From the NCBI GenBank assembly GCA_018061385.1, contig JAGOUF010000111.1:1-7264 (forward strand): DNA of 7,264 nt, in the 5' to 3' direction. The DNA is from Chitinophagaceae bacterium. GTDB taxonomy: Bacteria > Bacteroidota > Bacteroidia > Chitinophagales > Chitinophagaceae. The notes under the pieces were generated by a model, which saw only the letters and a list, made by a program, of their open reading frames with translations, was not told the origin of the DNA and made no database searches. Positions 1 to 4,927 of the stretch are shown here, in pieces; position 1 is the stretch's first letter; each line of letters starts with the position of its first letter. Both the position numbers and the translations under genes were made by a program.

Positions 1-4
1 TAGT

Positions 5-412
5 ATGAAAAAATTACTTACAATTTTAAGTTTTGTTCTTATTGGTTCTACTGTTCAAGCACAAGTAATGAGTGCAAAACCGCAGTGGGTAGAAATTAAA
101 TCGGCCAATTTGCGTTGTTGGGAGTGCAAAGAAAAATTGGAAAAATACCTAATCGTTCAAAACAAAGGGTACTTAGAAAATGCCATGGCTGAGTGGAAGT
201 TCGATTTGAAAAATGGTATTTTTAAAGTTAAATTTTTTGCCGATAGAGCCAGCATAGAAGATATTAGAGCTGCTTTAAACAATGCAGGTTTTGATGCTGA
301 TGATGAAAAAGCTGAAGAGAATGCGTACAAAAAACTACCATCCGCATGTAAAAGAATTGAAGATGGTGGTGGCCCTAAAAAAGGAGCTCCTTGTCATTTA
401 CAGCCTTATTAA
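5..412 (+). CDS. Exported small HMA-like (heavy-metal-associated) CxxC protein
   Basis: This is a 135-residue protein. Residues 1-19 form a typical signal peptide (MKK, hydrophobic core, then VQA before Gln20), so the mature protein is probably periplasmic or surface-exposed. A CWEC motif (Cys38, Cys41) follows a short beta-strand-like stretch, WVEIKSANL. After it come a helix-like KEKLEKYL, a strand near residues 66-78 and a helix near 83-94 ending in NNAGFDAD. That order and the closing A-G-F-D resemble the ferredoxin-like fold of HMA metal chaperones such as MerP/CopZ, although the usual GMxCxxC is altered. A C-terminal extension carries two more cysteines (Cys115, Cys130). Binding or delivery of a soft metal such as copper is inferred from the fold and is not proven. 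Only four bases precede the ATG, so its promoter or operon partners lie outside the window. A hairpin follows the stop codon. Confidence 0.75.
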   Translation: MKKLLTILSFVLIGSTVQAQVMSAKPQWVEIKSANLRCWECKEKLEKYLIVQNKGYLENAMAEWKFDLKNGIFKVKFFADRASIEDIRAALNNAGFDADDEKAEENAYKKLPSACKRIEDGGGPKKGAPCHLQPY

Positions 413-428
413 TTTACTACAATTTTAT

Positions 429-454
429 CGAAAACCAGCCTACGCTGGTTTTCG
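429..454. terminator. Hairpin terminator after the HMA-like gene
   Basis: A perfect 11-bp stem (CGAAAACCAGC at 429-439, GCTGGTTTTCG at 444-454) encloses a CTAC loop, 16 nt after the stop codon. The T-run is inside the right arm and the sequence after the stem (TGTTTA) is only moderately T-rich. Termination is therefore likely but may be leaky, which could let some transcription reach the downstream transporter gene. The stem is symmetrical enough to work on either strand. Confidence 0.6.
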
Positions 455-470
455 TGTTTAATGAATATTT

Positions 471-1400
471 GTGAGCAATACAAAAGAGGTTAAGCAAATA
501 ACTTTAGCGGGATTTGTTATAACAATTACTGGTGCAATTTTATTTTCTACAAAAGCCATTTTTGTTAAATTGGCTTTTGCTGCAACACATACAGATGCTG
601 TAACTTTATTGGCCTTGCGTATGTTATTTTCTTTGCCATTTTATTTAGTAGCAGCAAGGATTGCATATACCAAAGAAAACAAATCAACAATTACAACTAA
701 ACATTGGGTTTATATTTTAATTTTAGGTTTTTTAGGATATTATTTAAGTAGCTTATTCGATTTTATTGGACTTCAATTTATATCTGCAGGGTTAGAACGA
801 TTGATACTTTTTTTGTATCCAACCTTTGCAGTTTTAATCAATACACTCTTTTTTAAAAATAGATTAAGTAGTGTACAAATTACAGCACTCATTCTAACCT
901 ATATTGGAATTGGCTTGGCATATTATGGGGAACTAAAAATTGATACTTACAATCCCAATTTTTTTTACGGTTCTTTCATGGTTTTTTTATGTGCAGTTAC
1001 TTATTCTTTTTATCTAGTTGGTACAGGCAAAATGGTAAACATTGTTGGTGCAACAAGGTACACTGCTTATGCAATGCTTGCAGCAACAGGCGGTATATTT
1101 ATTCATTTTTTACTAACTCGTTCAATTGGCAATATTCATTTTACACCCACTTTAATTGCTTATTCTTGTGCATTGGCAATTGTAGCAACTGTATTGCCAT
1201 CGTTTTTAATTAGCAATGGAATGAAAAAAATTGGGAGCAATAATGTTGCAATTATTACAAGTATTGGCCCAGTGTCTACCATTTTGCAAGCTTATTTTAT
1301 TTTAGGAGAAAATATTTTCTTCGAACAAATATTGGGTACAATTTTAGTACTTATCGGAGTGTTATTAATTGGCTATAAAGCAGCCGATAGCAATAATTAA
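471..1400 (+). CDS. EamA/DMT-family ten-helix membrane transporter
   Basis: The 309-residue product is strongly hydrophobic, with about ten predicted membrane helices (roughly residues 12-32, 43-63, 79-97, 104-127, 135-152, 165-184, 196-215, 226-247, 256-276 and 283-302). This is the 5+5 duplicated layout of the drug/metabolite transporter superfamily. The end of each half shows EamA-like features: AGLERLILFLYP around residue 107 in the first half, and SIGPVSTILQAYFILGE around 264-280 in the second, with the helix-9/10 glutamate Glu280. An inner-membrane exporter or importer of a small metabolite is expected, but the substrate cannot be read from sequence. The frame is closed by TGA at 462-464 and the next in-frame ATG is codon 51, inside the second helix, so GTG at 471 is the only sensible start. 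No SD is visible and no convincing promoter lies in the 58-nt gap after the HMA-like gene. Confidence 0.85.
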   Translation: MSNTKEVKQITLAGFVITITGAILFSTKAIFVKLAFAATHTDAVTLLALRMLFSLPFYLVAARIAYTKENKSTITTKHWVYILILGFLGYYLSSLFDFIGLQFISAGLERLILFLYPTFAVLINTLFFKNRLSSVQITALILTYIGIGLAYYGELKIDTYNPNFFYGSFMVFLCAVTYSFYLVGTGKMVNIVGATRYTAYAMLAATGGIFIHFLLTRSIGNIHFTPTLIAYSCALAIVATVLPSFLISNGMKKIGSNNVAIITSIGPVSTILQAYFILGENIFFEQILGTILVLIGVLLIGYKAADSNN

Positions 1401-1413
1401 ATTAACAATATTC

Positions 1414-1456
1414 TGTATACAACAATGCCCACTTTTTGTGGGCATTGTTGTATACA
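1414..1456. terminator. Shared bidirectional terminator between convergent genes
   Basis: A 19-bp perfect inverted repeat (arms 1414-1432 and 1438-1456) encloses a TTTTT loop. It starts 14 nt after the transporter stop and ends 12 nt from the stop of the oppositely oriented hydrolase gene. The position and symmetry fit an intrinsic terminator serving both genes. Downstream sequence is AT-rich on each side (ATAAATTTA on +, GAATATTGTT on -) but neither side has a long T-run. Confidence 0.8.
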
Positions 1457-1467
1457 ATAAATTTACA

Positions 1468-2529
1468 TTATGGTTGATTAATTGTTTTTAACATAACCAA
1501 GTAAGTAGGGTAGTGATCGCTATAACCACCTCTATAGGTATTACCATCCCAGGTACGCATTGGATAACCCTTGTAACGACCTCTATTTTCAGTCATAAAT
1601 TCTCTATTAAAAATTACTTGTTTATAAAAGAAAAACCCATTTTGATTTTTATTTAACCATGGGTAAGAAATTACAATTTGATCAAACAAACCCCAAGCAT
1701 CTTGATACGCTAAAGTGCCATATCCTTTTTTGTACATTTCAACCCAAGGGTTATACAAACCACCAGGTTTTACATCTTTTATTTTACCTTTTGCTTTCAA
1801 CACTTCTGTTAAGCTTGGGCTTACAGGGTCGTCATTCAAGTCGCCCATAATAATTACTTTTTGTTCGCCATCAACAGCTGCAATACTATCGCTATGATTT
1901 TTGCTTACCATAGCAGCAGCAGCACGACCAGGTGCACTTCTTTCTTCACCACCTAAACGACTTGGCCAGTGATTCACATAAACATGTACTGTTTCGCCAT
2001 CGAGTTTTCCTTTTACCCATAAAACATCTCTAGTATAATACGCATCTTTTGAACCACCTGGTAACTGCACAAATAATGGTGCACTAGCTTCGGGAGTAAA
2101 ATATTTTGGATTGTATAAAAAACCAACATCAATACCTCTAATATCTTTACTATCGTAATGAATTATTTTGTAACCTCTTTTTTTAAGGAGGGGATGGTTT
2201 ACTAAATCTGTTAAAACAGTATCATTTTCAACTTCAGCAACGCCAATAATTGCAGGTCCGTCAGGACTCATTTTTTCAGGGTTTTCATCGGTACCTATTT
2301 TAGAAATTACAGTTGCTAATTTCTCAACTTTGTTCCAATAAATTTCACTGTTATAATTGCGTTCACCCTTTGGTGTAAACTCTTCATCTCTAATTTTTGG
2401 ATTGTCTAGAGTATCAAAAAAATTCTCCAAATTATAAAAAGCAATAATCGAGATTTTATAAGCTTTTTGTTGGCCAAAACCATACATGCTTATAATACTT
2501 AATGTTGCAAAAAGAATAAATTTTTTCAT
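1468..2529 (-). CDS. Exported endonuclease/exonuclease/phosphatase-family hydrolase
   Basis: With the chosen start the protein has 353 residues. It begins MKKFILFATLS and has a hydrophobic signal segment ending near residue 20 (GFGQ), with no lipobox, so a periplasmic or secreted enzyme is expected. Motifs of the DNase I-like fold appear in order: FYNLENFFD (Asn33), GVAEVEN (metal-binding Glu99), NHWPSR (catalytic His187), MGDLND (Asp230, Asn232), DQIVIS (Asp283) and YSDHYP (Asp338, His339). Members cleave phosphodiesters or phosphate monoesters with Mg2+. Nuclease, phosphodiesterase or lipid-phosphate activity cannot be told apart here. An in-frame ATG at 2554-2556 would add nine residues, but it lies inside a -7 promoter box and would put an unusual MFVNNLNIS before the signal peptide, so 2529 is preferred. 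It is convergent with the transporter gene and appears to be transcribed alone. Confidence 0.88.
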   Translation of the reverse strand: MKKFILFATLSIISMYGFGQQKAYKISIIAFYNLENFFDTLDNPKIRDEEFTPKGERNYNSEIYWNKVEKLATVISKIGTDENPEKMSPDGPAIIGVAEVENDTVLTDLVNHPLLKKRGYKIIHYDSKDIRGIDVGFLYNPKYFTPEASAPLFVQLPGGSKDAYYTRDVLWVKGKLDGETVHVYVNHWPSRLGGEERSAPGRAAAAMVSKNHSDSIAAVDGEQKVIIMGDLNDDPVSPSLTEVLKAKGKIKDVKPGGLYNPWVEMYKKGYGTLAYQDAWGLFDQIVISYPWLNKNQNGFFFYKQVIFNREFMTENRGRYKGYPMRTWDGNTYRGGYSDHYPTYLVMLKTINQP

Positions 2530-2549
2530 GCTAATATTCAAATTATTTA

Positions 2550-2557
2550 CAAACATA
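2550..2557 (-). promoter_or_regulatory. -7 box of the hydrolase gene promoter
   Basis: Read on the minus strand, 2557 to 2550 is TATGTTTG, an exact match to the Bacteroidota -7 consensus TAnnTTTG. Transcription would start around 2543-2545, leaving a leader of about 15 nt before the ATG at 2529. No good TTG element sits 17-21 nt upstream, so activity may be weak or need an activator. A dyad, CATAC-GTAA-GTATG (2554-2567), overlaps the box and is a possible operator. Confidence 0.5.
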
Positions 2558-2907
2558 CGTAAGTATGCAGAGTTCGTTTATTTTAAGTTTTTTAATTGGG
2601 GCAGTTGGCAAAATCAAATAATCAACTATTGTTGTGGCTTTTTGTAAGTAGTCCTCGTAAACTGTGGGCTACTTACTTCAATCCCCCTGCCATTCAACAA
2701 TAAATCATGATTCAACTTTTTTATTCAGTAGTAGCAAAATTTTCTCTCTCTACTTTTAAGTGCAGTTGTTTCATTGTTTCAATTTATTTCAATTAAAGTT
2801 TTCAGTTAAGGTTGATTGTCTGTATAAACTGTATAATTTAATTAAAGAAAAAGCTTGGTTAGCCAATGGTGCAAAATAGTTAATTTTAGCAACTTCATAT
2901 TTTACGC
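2558..2907. other. Gene-free stretch upstream of the rpsF promoter
   Basis: I see no convincing gene in this stretch between divergent units. It holds an 11-bp-stem hairpin (2644-2676), a small CAAC/GTTG hairpin (2623-2634), a CT run (2743-2750), three TTTCA(A)TT copies (2769-2794) and a tandem CTGTATAA pair (2820-2836). A 67-codon open frame on the minus strand (2789-2992) runs antisense through the rpsF promoter. It has no family-like features and is treated as chance. Confidence 0.5.
2644..2676. repeat. Inverted repeat / hairpin in the intergenic region
   Basis: GTAAGTAGTCC (2644-2654) pairs with GGGCTACTTAC (2666-2676). There are ten Watson-Crick pairs and one G-U pair on the + strand, with an 11-nt loop. 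Eight outer pairs are perfect on both strands. No T-run follows on either strand, so it does not look like a terminator. The flanking GGCAG (2600-2604) and CTGCC (2687-2691) can pair to enclose it, so a structured RNA is possible but unproven. Confidence 0.45.
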
Positions 2908-2937
2908 TTGTTATTTTAATACAAATACCTACTTTTG
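2908..2937 (+). promoter_or_regulatory. Promoter of the rpsF-rpsR-rplI operon
   Basis: TTG (2908-2910), a 19-nt spacer and TACTTTTG (2930-2937) match the primary sigma-factor consensus of Bacteroidota (TTG/TTTG - about 19 nt - TAnnTTTG). The predicted start point is near 2943-2945, giving a leader of about 85 nt before rpsF. It is the best-formed promoter in the window, as expected for a ribosomal operon. Confidence 0.8.
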
Positions 2938-2945
2938 CAGCCCCA

Positions 2946-3008
2946 ATTCTGTTTTGGCAGAATCTTTTTCGTTTTTTTACGAAATTGTCCAATGGGTAAA
3001 ACCAATTT
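2946..3008 (+). promoter_or_regulatory. Structured leader of the rpsF operon
   Basis: Three candidate helices lie between the predicted start point and rpsF. The first is ATTCTG/CAGAAT (2946-2951 with 2958-2963). The second is TTTCGT/ACGAAA (2967-2972 with 2979-2984) around a six-T loop. The third is AAATT/AATTT (2982-2986 with 3004-3008), enclosing a GG/CC pair and a one-sided bulge GTCCAAT. Helices two and three share bases 2982-2984, so they exclude each other. rpsF leaders in many bacteria carry a bulged hairpin bound by the S6:S18 complex for feedback control. Whether this leader is such an element is inference. Confidence 0.35.
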
Positions 3009-3029
3009 AATCACAAAAAAACAAGAGTA

Positions 3030-3383
3030 ATGAACAATTACGAATTAATGGTAATTTTCACTCCGGTTCTTTCTGAAGACGATTTCAAATCGGCACAAAA
3101 GAAATATACCGAGTTAGTTACAGAAAATGGTGGTACAATAGTACATACCAATCCTTGGGGGCTAAAATCTTTAGCTTATCCTATTCAAAAGAAAACAACA
3201 GGTATTTACTGGATTTTAGAGTACACTGCTGAAGCTTCATTTAACGAAAAATTGAAAATTCAATTATTACGTGATGAGCAAGCAATGAGACACATGATGA
3301 CAAAGTTGGACAAATTCGCCGTTTATTACAACTCAGTAAAGAAAAGCGGTCTAGGTTTTAACACTCAAAAGCAGGAGGCATAA
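3030..3383 (+). CDS. rpsF: 30S ribosomal protein bS6
   Basis: The 117-residue product begins [18 protein letters not shown], the first strand of bS6, followed by [32 protein letters not shown] in the middle and an acidic/basic helix leading to [14 protein letters not shown]. It has the family's usual length of about 100-130 residues plus a short tail, [12 protein letters not shown]. bS6 binds 16S rRNA together with bS18 on the 30S platform. In the Flavobacterium johnsoniae ribosome it helps, with bS18 and bS21, to sequester the anti-SD tail of 16S rRNA. The ATG follows AAACAAGAGTA with no real SD, normal for this phylum. It is first in the operon; rpsR starts one base after its stop codon. 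Confidence 0.97.
   Translation: MNNYELMVIFTPVLSEDDFKSAQKKYTELVTENGGTIVHTNPWGLKSLAYPIQKKTTGIYWILEYTAEASFNEKLKIQLLRDEQAMRHMMTKLDKFAVYYNSVKKSGLGFNTQKQEA
3373..3378 (+). promoter_or_regulatory. Strong Shine-Dalgarno sequence of rpsR
   Basis: AGGAGG sits 6 nt before the rpsR ATG, inside the last codons of rpsF. All other starts in the window (rpsF, rplI, the RRM gene, katG, the hydrolase and the transporter) lack such a site. Bacteroidota ribosomes normally do not use SD pairing because the anti-SD is held by bS6, bS18 and bS21. A full site on one of these proteins' genes is therefore a candidate autoregulatory device rather than a routine ribosome binding site. Confidence 0.7.
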
Positions 3384-3384
3384 C

Positions 3385-3648
3385 ATGGCAAAAAATGAAA
3401 TAAAATACCTTACTGCAATTAAGCAGGAGAAGCCTAAGAAAAAATTCTGTCGTTTTAAGAAATACGGAATTAAGTATGTAGATTATAAAGACGTTGACTT
3501 TTTAAAGAAGTTTGTAAATGAACAAGGTAAAATGTTGCCTCGTCGTTTAAGTGGTAACTCTTTAAAGTACCAACGTAAGGTAAGCGATGCAGTGAAAAAA
3601 GCTCGTCAAATGGCTTTATTACCATACGTAACAGATTTATTCAAATAA
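3385..3648 (+). CDS. rpsR: 30S ribosomal protein bS18
   Basis: The 87-residue basic product has the bS18 signature: [26 protein letters not shown], then the stretch around [17 protein letters not shown] and [12 protein letters not shown] near the C terminus (residues about 19-84). Length is normal for bS18. It pairs with bS6 on the 30S platform near the 3' end of 16S rRNA. The gene starts one base after the rpsF stop, in the usual bacterial order but without the priB (Proteobacteria) or ssb (Firmicutes) insertion. Translation is probably set by the AGGAGG site overlapping the end of rpsF. Cys22 in the KKFCRF segment could be a lone metal or redox-sensitive residue, but no zinc ribbon is apparent. 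Confidence 0.97.
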   Translation: MAKNEIKYLTAIKQEKPKKKFCRFKKYGIKYVDYKDVDFLKKFVNEQGKMLPRRLSGNSLKYQRKVSDAVKKARQMALLPYVTDLFK

Positions 3649-3653
3649 ACAAT

Positions 3654-3743
3654 AGAAATTTCGTATAATTTCTTTATTAGTAACCATCCCTAATCCTGTT
3701 TTACAGGAGACAGTCTATCAAACAAATTACATTTTTGATTGGG
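3654..3743 (+). promoter_or_regulatory. Structured gap between rpsR and rplI
   Basis: The 120-nt gap between rpsR and rplI can fold. AGAAATT/AATTTCT (3654-3660 with 3667-3673) forms a weak AT hairpin followed by TTATTA. TCCTGT/ACAGGA (3694-3699 with 3703-3708) forms a tight hairpin with a TTT loop. CCC-T-AATC (3688-3695) can pair with GATTGGG (3737-3743) with one bulged T, enclosing that hairpin (base 3694/3695 is shared at the edge). No convincing promoter is present; TACATTTT at 3728-3735 is one base off the -7 consensus and lacks a -33 element. Function is unknown: an rplI leader, an mRNA processing site or a partial terminator are possible. Confidence 0.35.
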
Positions 3744-3768
3744 CTCTTGGGAACTAAAAACAAACAAA

Positions 3769-4215
3769 ATGGACGTAATCTTAATTCAAGACGTAGATAA
3801 TTTAGGCGGTAAAAATGAATTGGTAAAAGTAAAAAACGGCTATGCTCGTAATTTCTTAATACCACAAAAGTTTGCTATAGAAGCAAGCCCATCTAATTTA
3901 AAACAATTACAAGAAAAATTAAAAGTAGCTGCTAAAAAAGAAGCTACTTTATTGGCCGAAATCAATAAAGTAACTGAAATATTAAAAGCTTCTCCAGTTA
4001 AGTTAACAGCTAAAACTGGTACAAGTGGTAAAATATTTGGTAGTGTTACTTCTTTACAAATTGCTCGTGCAATTAGAGATCAAAAAGGCTATGAAATTGA
4101 TCGTAAGCGTATTTCTATTACTGATGAAGTAAAGGAATTGGGTACTTACAAAGCATCAATTGATTTTGGTAACAACAATATTACCGAAATTGAATTTGAA
4201 GTTATTGGTGAATAA
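3769..4215 (+). CDS. rplI: 50S ribosomal protein bL9
   Basis: The 148-residue product starts MDVILIQDVDNLGGKNELVKVKNGYARNFLIPQ, the conserved rRNA-binding N-terminal domain of bL9 with the GYARNFLIP motif at residues 24-32. A long charged connecting helix follows (about 43-70), then the C-terminal domain with GTSGKIFGSVT and a short acidic end, FEVIGE. The length matches the family's 147-150 residues. bL9 binds 23S rRNA near the L1 stalk base and affects translational fidelity. A TTG ten codons upstream (3739) is in frame but would add residues before the invariant Met-Asp start, so ATG 3769 is chosen. It follows an A-rich leader (AAAAACAAACAAA) without an SD and is last in the operon. Confidence 0.97.
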   Translation: MDVILIQDVDNLGGKNELVKVKNGYARNFLIPQKFAIEASPSNLKQLQEKLKVAAKKEATLLAEINKVTEILKASPVKLTAKTGTSGKIFGSVTSLQIARAIRDQKGYEIDRKRISITDEVKELGTYKASIDFGNNNITEIEFEVIGE

Positions 4216-4237
4216 TATTTACCAACTAATATATAGT

Positions 4238-4268
4238 AAAGCCCTACAAAATTTTGTAGGGCTTTTTT
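4238..4268 (+). terminator. Intrinsic terminator of the ribosomal operon
   Basis: The perfect inverted repeat 4238-4265 (AAAGCCCTACAAAA mirrored by TTTTGTAGGGCTTT) is followed directly by more T, giving a TTTTTT run at 4263-4268. It lies 22 nt after the rplI stop. This is the clearest rho-independent terminator in the window. Confidence 0.92.
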
Positions 4269-4305
4269 GTGCAATTAAAATATTAGGAAAATAAATTAAA
4301 AAATG

Positions 4306-4335
4306 TTTGGCAATTCCATAAAAACACTACTTTCG
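4306..4335 (+). promoter_or_regulatory. Promoter of the RRM RNA-binding protein gene
   Basis: TTTG (4306-4309), 18 nt, then TACTTTCG (4328-4335), one base off TAnnTTTG, form a good Bacteroidota promoter. The predicted start near 4341 gives a leader of about 100 nt, long for this phylum and T-rich near its end, before the ATG at 4443. A long leader on an RNA-binding protein gene suggests post-transcriptional or temperature control, but no clear strong hairpin was found in it. Confidence 0.7.
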
Positions 4336-4442
4336 CATAGTCCAATGCTCAGTTCTTCCATTTCTCAGAAGGTTTTAACGTAAATGCTTCAGGGTTTTTG
4401 GTTACTGTTTTTATTGGTTTTTTTAATTTCAAATTTCAAAAA

Positions 4443-4877
4443 ATGAACATTTACGTTGGTAACTTAAACTGGAACATGACCAGTGAAGATCTTCAAGAAT
4501 TATTTGCACCTTATGGTGAAGTAACTTCTGCAAAAATTGTAACAGACAAATTCAACAACAACCGTAGTAAAGGTTTTGGATTTGTTGAAATGAGCGATGA
4601 TGATGCAGCTCGTACAGCTATCGCTGCTTTGCACGATACTGACATTCAAGACCGCAAAATTGTTGTAAACGAATCAACGCCACGTCCAGAAGGTGAAAGA
4701 CGTCCAGGTGGCGGCGGTGGTGGCTTTAAGAAGCCAGGTGGATTTGGTGGTGGTGGAAACCGCAGTGGTGGCGGTGGATACGGCGGTGGTGGAAATCGCA
4801 GCGGTAGTGGTGGAAACGGCGGCGGATACAATCGTGACCGTGGTGGAAACAGCGGTGGCGGTTATAACAGATATTAA
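4443..4877 (+). CDS. RRM RNA-binding protein with glycine-rich tail
   Basis: The 144-residue product has one RNA recognition motif at residues 1-78: RNP2 IYVGNL (3-8), RNP1 KGFGFVEM (43-50) with aromatic Phe45 and Phe47 for base stacking, and the usual beta-alpha-beta-beta-alpha-beta order ending DRKIVVNES. Residues 81-144 are a low-complexity tail rich in Gly, Arg, Asn, Ser and Tyr (GGGGNRSG units, YNR endings), like RGG-type tails of plant and cyanobacterial glycine-rich RNA-binding proteins. It probably binds single-stranded RNA as a chaperone, possibly during cold or other stress; targets are unknown. An in-frame upstream ATG at 4398 would add a hydrophobic stretch before the RRM and lies in the leader, so 4443 is chosen. 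Its own promoter and terminator flank it. Confidence 0.93.
   Translation: MNIYVGNLNWNMTSEDLQELFAPYGEVTSAKIVTDKFNNNRSKGFGFVEMSDDDAARTAIAALHDTDIQDRKIVVNESTPRPEGERRPGGGGGGFKKPGGFGGGGNRSGGGGYGGGGNRSGSGGNGGGYNRDRGGNSGGGYNRY
4746..4817 (+). repeat. 36-bp tandem repeat in the glycine-rich tail
   Basis: Two adjacent 36-bp units (4746-4781 and 4782-4817) differ at 6 positions. They encode GGGGNRSGGGGY and GGGGNRSGSGGN (residues 102-125). The tail probably grew by in-frame duplication, and its length may vary between related strains. Confidence 0.75.
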
Positions 4878-4897
4878 TCTTAAAACCTCATTCATAC

Positions 4898-4927
4898 AAA
4901 AAGGTGCTGCATTGCAGCACCTTTTTT
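4898..4927 (+). terminator. Intrinsic terminator of the RRM gene
   Basis: AAAAAGGTGCTGC (4898-4910) pairs perfectly with GCAGCACCTTTTT (4914-4926) around an ATT loop, and the T-run continues to 4927. It lies 20 nt after the stop codon. Its A-rich left arm could also let it act on the opposite strand. Confidence 0.9.

Noticed and set aside
989..1213. 74-codon open frame inside the transporter gene
   Set aside because: It is a shifted-frame shadow of the membrane protein, rich in Cys, Phe and Ser from T-rich codons.
2789..2992. 67-codon open frame on the minus strand
   Set aside because: It runs antisense through the rpsF promoter and leader, has no signal or domain-like features, and its end coincides with repeat-rich non-coding DNA.
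3728..3735. Internal promoter for rplI (TACATTTT)
   Set aside because: It is one base off the -7 consensus and has no TTG element at a suitable distance, so it is not supported.
4398..4442. Upstream in-frame ATG extending the RRM protein by 15 residues
   Set aside because: The extension is a T-rich leader translation before the standard Met-Asn-Ile-Tyr-Val-Gly RRM start, and ATG 4443 has the usual A-rich context.
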